12,341 bases of DNA, taken from contig DAHVAB010000036.1 of the NCBI GenBank assembly GCA_027314825.1, positions 1 to 12,341 of the forward strand. The letters run 5' to 3'. Of this stretch, positions 1 through 5,932 are shown piece by piece. Position 1 is the stretch's first letter. Every line of letters begins with the position of its first letter. Under the pieces are notes generated by a model. That model was not told the DNA's origin and did not search any database. It was given only the letters and a program-made list of their open reading frames with translations. Source of the DNA: Solirubrobacterales bacterium. GTDB lineage: Bacteria > Actinomycetota > Thermoleophilia > Solirubrobacterales > Solirubrobacteraceae. Position numbers and translations under genes: made by a program.

Positions 1-798
1 CGCTGGGAGCTGCGCAAGCTCGTCTCCCAGAAGCGAACCTACCTGGGGCTGGGAATCGCCGCGCTCGTTCCGCTCCTCTTCGTGATCGCGGAGAACCTCC
101 GCAGCAGCCCCGACCACGGCGGCAACATCTACACGCAGCGGATCACCGAGTCGGGCCTCGTCACCCCGGTGCTGATGCTGCTCTTCTTCATGTCCTCCGT
201 GATGCTGCCCCTGATCGCATCGCTGGTGGCCGGCGACATCGTCGCCAACGAGGACGCCAACGGCACCCTGAAGACGATCCTCACCCGCTCGGTCGATCGC
301 GGGCAGGTGATCGCGGCAAAGACGCTCGCGGCAGGCATCTACGCGACGCTCGCGACATTCACCACGGCCGTCGTAGCCACCGCGGCCGGGGTCGCATCAT
401 GGGGCTTCCACCCGGTCATCACCTTCTCCGGCACGATCGTCTCCGCTCCGGAAGGCCTGCTGCTCGTCGCCGCCTCCTACGCCTTCTACATGATCCCCTT
501 GGCCACAGTCGTCTGCATCGGCGTGCTCCTCTCCACGATCACCCGCAACAGCGCCGCAGCGGTCGTCGGGACCCTCGCCTTCACGCTGCTATTGGCGCTC
601 GTCACGCTGATCCCCGGCCTGGAAGGCGCATCACCCTACCTGCTCACGACCCAGTACCAGAACTGGCAGGGCCTCCTGGCCACCCCGACCGACTGGAGCC
701 CGATCCTCCACTCGCTGTGGGTCTGCGCTCTATACGCGGTGCCGGCCCTGGCGGGCGCCTACCTGGTCTTCCTGCGTCGCGACGTGACGGGCGGCTGA
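1..798 (+). CDS. ABC-2 type transporter permease, 5' end missing
   Basis: This looks like an integral-membrane subunit of an ABC exporter of the ABC-2 family, which would move a substrate across the cytoplasmic membrane with a separate ATPase. The frame is already open at base 1, where it reads RWELRKLVSQKRTYLGLGIA, a typical N-terminal cytoplasmic stretch running into the first membrane segment. The true start is therefore just outside the window, and the GTG at 82 is internal. About 265 residues are visible, with roughly six hydrophobic segments (near residues 14-31, 54-78, 108-130, 150-175, 180-205 and 235-260). The loop EDANGTLKTILTRSVDRGQ after the second segment is characteristic of the family (E...GTLK..LTR..SR). 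An ATPase gene would be expected immediately upstream. The substrate cannot be told from the sequence. The gene ends 65 bp from the convergent sugar kinase. Confidence 0.85.
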   Translation, partial: RWELRKLVSQKRTYLGLGIAALVPLLFVIAENLRSSPDHGGNIYTQRITESGLVTPVLMLLFFMSSVMLPLIASLVAGDIVANEDANGTLKTILTRSVDRGQVIAAKTLAAGIYATLATFTTAVVATAAGVASWGFHPVITFSGTIVSAPEGLLLVAASYAFYMIPLATVVCIGVLLSTITRNSAAAVVGTLAFTLLLALVTLIPGLEGASPYLLTTQYQNWQGLLATPTDWSPILHSLWVCALYAVPALAGAYLVFLRRDVTGG

Positions 799-838
799 CG
801 CGAAGGAGCCGCCCTGCAGCGGCACCGCGCTGCGCCGG

Positions 839-855
839 CCGCCGCCCGCCGGCGG
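839..855. terminator. GC hairpin between convergent genes
   Basis: CCGCCG and CGGCGG form a 6-bp perfect stem around a 5-nt loop, in the 65-bp gap between the ends of the permease and kinase genes. The position suits a bidirectional terminator. There is no T-tract on either side, so the call rests on location and pairing only. Confidence 0.25.
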
Positions 856-863
856 TCGAGACC

Positions 864-1823
864 TCAGACGACCGACTCGACCGCCTCCAGCGCGGTCATC
901 TCGATATCGCCCATCAGGCGCCGCGCCTCCCGTGGATCGATCAGGGCCGCGCCGAGGCGGGTCGTCGACTCCGCGCCGCATGCCACCCCGAAGCGCAGGC
1001 ACTGGTCGGGCGGCCTTCCTTCATAGCGTGCCGCTACATACCCCGCCAGGAAGGCGTCGCCGGCGCCGCGCCGTGCAACGGTCTCCTGCTCCGGGATCCT
1101 GACCCGCCGCAGACAGCGTCTGCCCTCGAAGAGAACCTGCGCATAACAGCCGTCGGAGACCGTCATCACCACCTCCTTGGCGCCCATGGCGACGATCTCC
1201 CCGAGCGCGGTGATCCGCTCCTGCTCACCGCCGAACTCATGCCCGACGAGCTCCTCGGCCTCGAGGATGTTCGGCGAGACCACGTCCGGCTCCATCCTCA
1301 CCGCATGGCGCAGCGGCTCGCCGTCGGTGTCGATCACGCTCGTCACCCCGAGCCGCTGCAGCTCCTCCAGCAGCGAGGCGTAGAAGTCCGGCTCGACGTT
1401 GCGCGGCAGCGAGCCTGCGAACACGACGATCGCCGCGCCCCGGGCCAGATAGAACAGCTTGTCCCTGAAGAGCTCCAGCTCGCGCGCGCTGACGGCGGGG
1501 CCATGTTCGTTGACCTCGGTCTGCTGGCCGGTCGTCGGATCCAGCACCGAGGTGTTCGTGCGCGACTCCTCCCTGATCCGCACGAAATCGTTCAGGATCG
1601 ACTCTTCGGTGAGCTGCTCGACGATGTAGGTGCCGGTCGCACCCCCGGCCATGCCGGTCGCGATCACAGGCTGACCGAGCGCCTTCAGAGCCCGTGCGAT
1701 GTTCACGCCCTTTCCGCCGGCCATCGTGCGCTGATCGACGGCACGATGGCGCCTGCCGAGACGGAAGCCCGGCACCGACAGCGACTTGTCAATCGCCGCA
1801 TTGAGCGTGACCGTGATGATCAT
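864..1823 (-). CDS. fruK: 1-phosphofructokinase family hexose-phosphate kinase (PfkB superfamily)
   Basis: This 319-residue cytoplasmic kinase probably phosphorylates fructose 1-phosphate (or a related ketohexose phosphate) with ATP to give a bisphosphate for glycolysis. The start MIITVTLNAAIDKSL carries the family N-terminus. The GGKGVNIA substrate/dimer motif is at residues 36-43, and a TNTSVLDPTTGQQTEVNEHGP segment typical of FruK/LacC enzymes follows. DVVSPNILEAEEL lies mid-protein. GAGD is at 253-256, with Asp256 as the catalytic base. The residues before GAGD are Arg-Arg, where family members usually have small or hydroxyl residues; this is a mild oddity. The length is normal. No fructose PTS genes are next to it, so the exact substrate (fructose-1-P, tagatose-6-P or fructose-6-P) is open and the symbol is tentative. 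It follows pyrF on the same strand after 126 bp. Confidence 0.85.
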   Translation of the reverse strand: MIITVTLNAAIDKSLSVPGFRLGRRHRAVDQRTMAGGKGVNIARALKALGQPVIATGMAGGATGTYIVEQLTEESILNDFVRIREESRTNTSVLDPTTGQQTEVNEHGPAVSARELELFRDKLFYLARGAAIVVFAGSLPRNVEPDFYASLLEELQRLGVTSVIDTDGEPLRHAVRMEPDVVSPNILEAEELVGHEFGGEQERITALGEIVAMGAKEVVMTVSDGCYAQVLFEGRRCLRRVRIPEQETVARRGAGDAFLAGYVAARYEGRPPDQCLRFGVACGAESTTRLGAALIDPREARRLMGDIEMTALEAVESVV

Positions 1824-1892
1824 CCGTTGCCCCGCATGGACTCACCCACCCCAGCCACCACGGCGGCCGGAGCCTCCCAGAGGGTAGCGCCC

Positions 1893-1910
1893 GCCGGCGC
1901 GAGAGCCGGC
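1893..1910. terminator. GC hairpin between pyrF and the fruK-like gene
   Basis: GCCGGC, six bases, then GCCGGC again: the self-complementary hexamer gives a 6-bp stem. It lies just downstream of the pyrF stop on the minus strand and upstream of the kinase start. It may terminate or attenuate pyrF transcription. No T-run follows, so confidence is low. Confidence 0.25.
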
Positions 1911-1949
1911 ATCGTGACCGCTACCTGTCAGGCCAGTGACTCTCGGCAG

Positions 1950-2963
1950 CTACGCGCCGATCGCCCACGCAGCCTCCCGCAGGCGCTCAGCCTCCCTGCG
2001 CGCCGCCGCGGCCGGATCGGCGCCGCCCGCAGCTCGGTGAGCATCGGCGATGCTCCGCGAGGCGGTGATCAGGCCGCCCGCCCGACCCGGCGCGAACGCG
2101 GGCGCAAGCCGCTCCACGCGCCCGCCCTGCGCGCCAACGCCCGGCAGCAGCAGCACCGCGTTCGGCATCAGCTCCCGCGCGCGCTGGAGATGCTCCGGCG
2201 CCGTCGCCCCGACCACGGCGCCGACGTCGGCGAGCCCGCAGCGGCCATGCGCCCCCGCTCCCAGCTCTGCAACGATCGCTGCAAGCGACTCCCAGACGGT
2301 GCGGCCCGTCGCCGCTCGCCCCGTCCGCCTCGACGCCCCACCGGAATCGCCCGCGGCCGACGATACGCAGAGATCCTGGATATCCGCCGCGCCCGGGTTC
2401 GAGGTCCTGACGAGCACGAGCACCGCGGCGCCCTCCTGCCTGGCGGCAGCCACGAAGGGCTCCACCGAATCGCGACCGAGCAGCGGATTGACCGTCGCCA
2501 TGTCGACCCCGAGCCCCTCCAGGCGTCCGAAGCGCGTGACAGCACCGCCGAAGAGCGACTGCGCATACGCCTTCGCGCTCACGTCGATGTCGCCGCGCTT
2601 GCCATCGGCGATCGTGAGCAGACCGAGCTCCCTGGCATGCTCGAGCACCTCCCCGAGGACTCGCCTGCCGGGAACGCCGAGGCGCTCGAAGCAGGCGAGC
2701 TGCGCCTTGACCGCGACGCAGGCGGGGGCGACGGCGTCGATCAGGGCCCTGCAGTGGCCAAGAACGGCGGAGGCGGCCTGCTCCGCCGGAGAGCCTCCGC
2801 CGGCCAGCCGGTCGACGCCGGGCCACAGTCCGTCAAGGCTCGGGTCGATGCCCAGCACGAGCTGGGACTCGCGGGCGACGACCCGTTCGGCGAGCCGATC
2901 GCCGAACGATCCCGCGCCGACGGCCGGCCGGCGGCCCGGCGGCGAGGCCTCCGAGGACGCCAC
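1950..2963 (-). CDS. pyrF: Orotidine-5'-phosphate decarboxylase, type 2
   Basis: This enzyme decarboxylates OMP to UMP, the last step of de novo pyrimidine synthesis in the cytoplasm. The 337-residue product has the type-2 (mycobacterial-like) layout: SQLVLGIDPS near residue 33, VKAQLACFE in place of the usual [FV]KPQ.A.FE, and the catalytic DGKRGDI at 120-126 with Asp120, Lys122 and Asp125 intact. ATVNPLLGRDSVEPF and LVLVRTSNPGA follow, then a phosphate-gripping LLLPGVGAQGG. A Gly/Arg/Ser-rich insert near residues 205-225 and an Ala/Arg-rich C-terminal helix add length. The GTG start at 2963 is the first plausible start after the HU stop; its ribosome site is weak (GGAG about 14 nt upstream). 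It lies 38 bp downstream of the HU gene on the same strand, so the two are probably co-transcribed. Confidence 0.92.
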   Translation of the reverse strand: MASSEASPPGRRPAVGAGSFGDRLAERVVARESQLVLGIDPSLDGLWPGVDRLAGGGSPAEQAASAVLGHCRALIDAVAPACVAVKAQLACFERLGVPGRRVLGEVLEHARELGLLTIADGKRGDIDVSAKAYAQSLFGGAVTRFGRLEGLGVDMATVNPLLGRDSVEPFVAAARQEGAAVLVLVRTSNPGAADIQDLCVSSAAGDSGGASRRTGRAATGRTVWESLAAIVAELGAGAHGRCGLADVGAVVGATAPEHLQRARELMPNAVLLLPGVGAQGGRVERLAPAFAPGRAGGLITASRSIADAHRAAGGADPAAAARREAERLREAAWAIGA

Positions 2964-3001
2964 CCCGCGACCCGTCTCCGCAGCTTGTGCCGGGATCAGC
3001 T

Positions 3002-3280
3002 CTAGTGCTCCTTGACCGCGTTCTTCAGCCCGCTGCCAGCCGAGAAGCGAGGCACGCGCGTCGCCGCGATCTGAATGCGCTCGCCCGTCCGCGGGTTCAC
3101 GCCGCTGCGCGCCCCCCGCTCGCTGACGTGGAACTTGCCGAACCCGGAGAGGGTTACATCGCTACCGCGGCGCAACGCATCCTGAACCGTCTCGAGCACC
3201 GCATCGACAGCTCGCGCAGCGTCCTGTCGCGTGATCTCAGCCCTCGATGCAACCTGATCGACCAGCTCACCCTTCGTCAC
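3002..3280 (-). CDS. HU-family nucleoid DNA-binding protein
   Basis: This is a small histone-like protein that binds and bends DNA as a dimer and helps to compact the nucleoid. With the GTG start at 3280 it has 92 residues, the normal HU length. It begins MTKGELVDQVASRA and has the dimerisation helices, the LSGFGKFHVSER sheet at 44-55, and the DNA-binding arm RSGVNPRTGERIQI with the intercalating Pro63. It ends FSAGSGLKNAVKEH, the usual HU C-terminus. The start is chosen because GGAGG sits 7 nt upstream (3288-3292). A longer in-frame GTG at 3319 would add 13 non-family residues and has no ribosome site. It is first in a probable operon with pyrF. It could be a mycobacterial-type HU lacking the lysine tail, since no basic tail is present. 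Confidence 0.95.
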   Translation of the reverse strand: MTKGELVDQVASRAEITRQDAARAVDAVLETVQDALRRGSDVTLSGFGKFHVSERGARSGVNPRTGERIQIAATRVPRFSAGSGLKNAVKEH

Positions 3281-3287
3281 TTGAGAT

Positions 3288-3292
3288 CCTCC
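3288..3292 (-). promoter_or_regulatory. Ribosome binding site that sets the HU start
   Basis: On the minus strand GGAGG is followed by seven bases and then GTG. This near-perfect Shine-Dalgarno site fixes the HU start at 3280 and argues against the longer start at 3319, which would place the site inside the coding region. Confidence 0.85.
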
Positions 3293-3317
3293 GATCTTGG
3301 GGGAAATGCGGTTCGTC

Positions 3318-3323
3318 ACGCTA
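3318..3323 (-). promoter_or_regulatory. Possible -10 box for the HU-pyrF operon
   Basis: Read on the minus strand this is TAGCGT, which fits the actinobacterial TANNNT -10 pattern. Transcription starting about 7 nt downstream would give a leader of roughly 30 nt containing the GGAGG site. No good -35 hexamer was seen at 16-18 bp. Confidence 0.35.
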
Positions 3324-3373
3324 ACAGTGCCTGCGGACGGCGACGCGGCGCCCGGGGATCGGCGGCCCCCGCA

Positions 3374-3393
3374 GCGGGCGGGCGACCGCCCGC
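3374..3393. other. GC-rich inverted repeat between the HU and small membrane protein genes
   Basis: GCGGGCG and CGCCCGC form a 7-bp perfect stem with a 6-nt loop. It lies in the 141-bp gap between the divergent HU gene and the small plus-strand ORF. It could be a protein-binding site or an RNA hairpin in the leader of the small gene; in DNA this GC-rich it may also be chance. Confidence 0.25.
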
Positions 3394-3421
3394 GGTGCGC
3401 GATCGGCCGCTAACCGGGACA

Positions 3422-3565
3422 ATGACGCCGATGCCACGCGCAGCCTGGATCGTGACGGTCCTGATCGCCCTCATAACGGCCGCAATGCTCCTGCTGGCCG
3501 GCTACACCGGCTATGCGATCCTCAGCGTCGCGGTCGGCGGCTCCGCCGCGATCAACCTTCTCTAG
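3422..3565 (+). CDS. Small putative membrane protein
   Basis: This is a 47-residue reading frame (44 if the second ATG at 3431 is used). After a short basic N-terminus (MTPMPRAAW) it is almost wholly hydrophobic, with one long or two short membrane segments: WIVTVLIALITAAMLLLAGY and then YAILSVAVGGSAAINLL. The composition is that of a real short membrane protein rather than an antisense shadow, and the frame fills the gap between HU and rdgB. Its stop overlaps the convergent rdgB 3' end by 14 nt. No clear Shine-Dalgarno site is present (GGGA just before the ATG). The function is unknown. Small membrane ORFs of this style seem familiar from related actinobacteria, but that is recollection rather than a search result. 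Confidence 0.5.
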   Translation: MTPMPRAAWIVTVLIALITAAMLLLAGYTGYAILSVAVGGSAAINLL

Positions 3566-4169
3566 CCTCCTCGCGCAGCCAGGCGACGAGCGCCCTCGCC
3601 GCGCGTCCGCGATGGCTGATCGCGTCCTTCTGGGCGTCGCTCAGCTCGGCCATCGTGACCGTCCCGTCCGATCCGCTCGCCGCAACCGTCGCGGCCTCGG
3701 GCTGCTCGTCAGGCACGAACGCGGGGTCGTACCCGAACCCGCGCTCACCCCGCGTGCGATCGGTCAGCGTGCCTTCACACGCACCCTCGAAGATCCGCTC
3801 CACCCCGCCAGCACAGTCCACGTAGGCGAGCGCGCAGACATATCTCAGACGACTGCCGGCGGGGGCCTCCGCGATCAGCTTGCGCAGGTTCTGCTCATCG
3901 GTCGCATCCTCACCCGCATACCGAGCCGAGCGCACGCCGGGCCTTCCGGCGAGAGCCGCCGCCTCGATCCCGGAGTCGTCCGCGATCGCGACCCTGCCGG
4001 TCGCCGCGGCGGCCGCCCGCGCCTTCACGATCGCATTCTGCTCGAACGTATCCCCATCCTCCGGCGGCAGCACCACGCTCTCGGGCAGCGTCTCCACCTC
4101 GAATCCGGGCATGAGCCGGGCGAGCTCGCGCCGCTTGTGCTCGTTGCGGGTGGACAGCAGGAGCCACAT
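3552..4169 (-). CDS. rdgB: XTP/dITP pyrophosphatase (Ham1/RdgB family)
   Basis: This enzyme hydrolyses XTP, dITP and ITP to the monophosphate plus pyrophosphate in the cytoplasm, keeping deaminated purines out of DNA and RNA. The 205-residue product is normal in length. STRNEHKRREL at 6-16 is the N-terminal substrate loop (usually T.N..K..E). ADDSGIEAAALAGRPGVRSA begins near residue 63, with Asp64/Asp65 as the metal and catalytic acidic residues. GERGFGYDPAFVP lies near 140-152. TMAELSDAQKDAISHRGRA is the C-terminal nucleoside-binding motif. It is the last gene of a murI-rph-rdgB operon. GAGG lies 4 nt before the ATG. Its first 145 bases are also read in another frame as the tail of the rph ORF, and the upstream region contains a 27-bp tandem repeat. 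Confidence 0.93.
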   Translation of the reverse strand: MWLLLSTRNEHKRRELARLMPGFEVETLPESVVLPPEDGDTFEQNAIVKARAAAAATGRVAIADDSGIEAAALAGRPGVRSARYAGEDATDEQNLRKLIAEAPAGSRLRYVCALAYVDCAGGVERIFEGACEGTLTDRTRGERGFGYDPAFVPDEQPEAATVAASGSDGTVTMAELSDAQKDAISHRGRAARALVAWLREEAREG

Positions 4170-5029
4170 CGGGCCTCGGGCGCCCTCTGCTCCGCCGCAT
4201 CCTCCGGCGGCCCGGCGGCAGCCGCATCGTGTGCCGGCGCGGCGGCAGCCGCATCGTGTGCCGGCGCGGCGGCAGCCGCATTCTCCTGCACCCCCGGCGC
4301 GCCGGCCGCAATCGCATCCTCCTGAGCCTGGCGGAGCCGCCCAATCCCCTCCCCCGCCAGCGCCAGCAGCTCGTCCAGGTGCGCACGCGACAGCGGCGTC
4401 CGCTCCGCGGTCGCCTGCACCTCCACGAGGCCGCCATCGCCCATCATCACGACGTTCGCATCGACCTCGGCCCTGGAGTCCTCGGAGTAGTCGAGGTCGA
4501 GCAGCGCCTCACCATCCACGATCCCACACGACACCGCCGCGACCGAGCCGTTCAGCGGGCTGCGCTCCAGCCTGCCCTCCTCGCGCAGCCGCAGGCATGC
4601 CAGGGCGAGCGCGACGTAGGCGCCGGTGATCGAAGCGCAGCGAGTGCCGCCGTCGGCTTCCAGGACGTCGCAGTCGATATAGATCGTGCGTTCTCCGAGC
4701 GCATCGAAATCCACGGCGCCGCGCAGCGAGCGGCCGATCAGGCGCTGTATCTCCACCGTGCGACCGTCGGGCCGCCCGCGACTCACATCACGCTGCCGGC
4801 GGCGCCCGGTCGAGGCCGGCATCATCGAATACTCTGCGGTCAGCCACCCGCTGCCCCGCCCGGCCATCCAGCGCGGCACGCTCTCCTCGGCGGAGGCGGT
4901 GCAGATCACCCGCGTGCCGCCCGCGCTCATCAGGGCCGACCCGCTCGCCGCGCGCACGAAGTGCGGCACAATCTCCACCGCGCGCAACTGCGCGAAGGCG
5001 CGCCCATCGTTGCGCGAGACGGGGCTCAT
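4025..5029 (-). CDS. rph: Ribonuclease PH with a long low-complexity C-terminal extension
   Basis: RNase PH is a phosphorolytic 3'-5' exoribonuclease that trims tRNA 3' ends, using phosphate and releasing nucleoside diphosphates; it works as a hexamer. Residues 1-250 are a complete enzyme: SRNDGRAFAQLRAVEIVPHF at the start, EYSMMPASTGRR with the arginine-rich loop, DGRTVEIQRLIGRSLR, IDCDVLEADGGTR, PLNGSVAAVSCGIVDGE, and a C-terminal helix ending near RQAQEDAIAAGA. Family members usually stop at 240-260 residues; this frame continues to 334. The extra part contains 9-residue repeats (AAAAAPAHD) at about 251-272. From about residue 288 it is a Cys/Arg/Ser-rich stretch that is simply rdgB read out of frame. 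The ATG at 5029 overlaps the murI stop as ATGA, so translation is probably coupled. Whether the extension is made and tolerated is unknown. Confidence 0.9.
   Translation of the reverse strand: MSPVSRNDGRAFAQLRAVEIVPHFVRAASGSALMSAGGTRVICTASAEESVPRWMAGRGSGWLTAEYSMMPASTGRRRQRDVSRGRPDGRTVEIQRLIGRSLRGAVDFDALGERTIYIDCDVLEADGGTRCASITGAYVALALACLRLREEGRLERSPLNGSVAAVSCGIVDGEALLDLDYSEDSRAEVDANVVMMGDGGLVEVQATAERTPLSRAHLDELLALAGEGIGRLRQAQEDAIAAGAPGVQENAAAAAPAHDAAAAAPAHDAAAAGPPEDAAEQRAPEARCGSCCPPATSTSGASSPGSCPDSRWRRCPRAWCCRRRMGIRSSRMRS
4214..4280. repeat. 27-bp tandem repeat, 2.5 copies, in the rph 3' extension
   Basis: Two full identical 27-bp units (4214-4240 and 4241-4267) are followed by the first 13 bases of a third. 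On the minus strand they encode Ala-rich 9-residue units with His-Asp. The repeat lies just beyond the conserved RNase PH domain and before rdgB. The period is a multiple of three, so copy-number change would not shift the frame. Confidence 0.9.
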
Positions 5030-5895
5030 GCGAGCGCCTGCGCCTGATCGAGGACCACCTGCTCGACGGCTCCCAGCGGCATCTGCAGGAAGCGCGTGCC
5101 GACCTCGTGAAAGCCGACTATGTCGCCCGTGCAAAGGAACCGGTACGCCCCCTCGCCTGCCCGGTCGCTGCGCAGGCCGCGCGCGGAGAGCGCATGCTCG
5201 ACCTGGCGCGCGAGCGCCGAGCCGGAGCTGATCAGGCTCACCGCCGGACCCAGCATCCGCTGGATCATCAGCCGGATCAGCGGATAGTGGGTGCAGCCGA
5301 GCACCACCGTATCCACGCCTGCCGCCCGCAGCGGCGCACACGCCTCCCGGACTGTCTGCACCGCGTTCTCGTCGAACTGCCTGCCCTCCTGGATGATCGA
5401 GGCGAGCGTCGGGCATGCCACGGGGTGCAGGGTCACGTGCGGGTCGATCGTGCTCACCGCCTCGTCATAGGCGCCGCTGGCGACCGTCGTCGGCGTCGCC
5501 AGCAGGCCGATCCGGCCGTTGCGCGTGGCCGCCACCGCCTGCAGCGCCTCCGGCCTGACCACGCCCAGCACATCGACGCCGAGCGTCGTATCCATCATCC
5601 GCCGCCGCAACGCGGGCAGGGCGGCGGAGGTGGCGGCATTGCAGGCAACCACCAGCAGCTTCACCCGGCGCCTCAGCAGCTCCTCGGCCATCTGCGCCGA
5701 GAACTGCGCGAGCTCGGCGGCCGAGCGTTCCCCATAGGGGAAGCGGGCCGTATCCCCCAGATATATGAAGTCCTCCTCCGGAAGCTGCACCAGCAGCTCG
5801 TGCAGGACGGTCAGGCCGCCGACGCCCGAGTCGAAGACGCCGATCGGCCGACGGCGCGGATCTGAGTCGCTCGCTGTAGAAGAGTCGTACCCCAC
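5026..5895 (-). CDS. murI: Glutamate racemase
   Basis: This enzyme interconverts L- and D-glutamate in the cytoplasm, supplying D-Glu for peptidoglycan stem peptides, and needs no cofactor. With the GTG start at 5895 the protein has 289 residues, within the family range. PIGVFDSGVGGLTVLHEL covers residues 17-34, with catalytic-site Asp22 and Ser23. DTARFPYGERS is at 48-58, VACNAATSA holds Cys85, and VLGCTHYPLI holds Cys201, so both catalytic cysteines are present. The open frame continues upstream to 6234, but that part is antisense to the glycosyltransferase gene and does not resemble the family, so it is excluded. The ribosome site is weak (GGA 5 nt before GTG). It is the first gene of a murI-rph-rdgB operon. 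Its stop overlaps the rph start by four bases. Confidence 0.93.
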   Translation of the reverse strand: MGYDSSTASDSDPRRRPIGVFDSGVGGLTVLHELLVQLPEEDFIYLGDTARFPYGERSAAELAQFSAQMAEELLRRRVKLLVVACNAATSAALPALRRRMMDTTLGVDVLGVVRPEALQAVAATRNGRIGLLATPTTVASGAYDEAVSTIDPHVTLHPVACPTLASIIQEGRQFDENAVQTVREACAPLRAAGVDTVVLGCTHYPLIRLMIQRMLGPAVSLISSGSALARQVEHALSARGLRSDRAGEGAYRFLCTGDIVGFHEVGTRFLQMPLGAVEQVVLDQAQALA

Positions 5896-5918
5896 AGGCG
5901 TCCATGATTCCAGAGCGC

Positions 5919-5924
5919 TACGGT
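5919..5924 (+). promoter_or_regulatory. Possible -10 box for the glycosyltransferase, leaderless
   Basis: TACGGT matches TANNNT and is followed by 8 nt and then GTG at 5933. That spacing would put the transcription start at or next to the start codon. No Shine-Dalgarno site is present, which agrees with a leaderless message. On the opposite strand the overlapping bases read TTGACC, which resembles a -35 hexamer for murI, but no good -10 follows it. Confidence 0.4.
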
Positions 5925-5932
5925 CAACGCCG

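Noticed and set aside
2390..2410. A GGGTTCGAGG string resembling a tRNA T-loop
   Set aside because: It is inside pyrF, and no acceptor stem, anticodon arm or D-arm could be found around it.
399..3005. An 868-codon plus-strand open frame
   Set aside because: It runs antisense to the kinase and pyrF genes, both of which have clear family motifs. Its product is Arg/Pro/Ala-rich with no recognisable domain, a usual shadow in high-GC DNA.
3281..3319. A longer HU start at GTG 3319
   Set aside because: It adds 13 residues not seen in HU proteins and has no ribosome site, while GGAGG lies 7 nt before the GTG at 3280.
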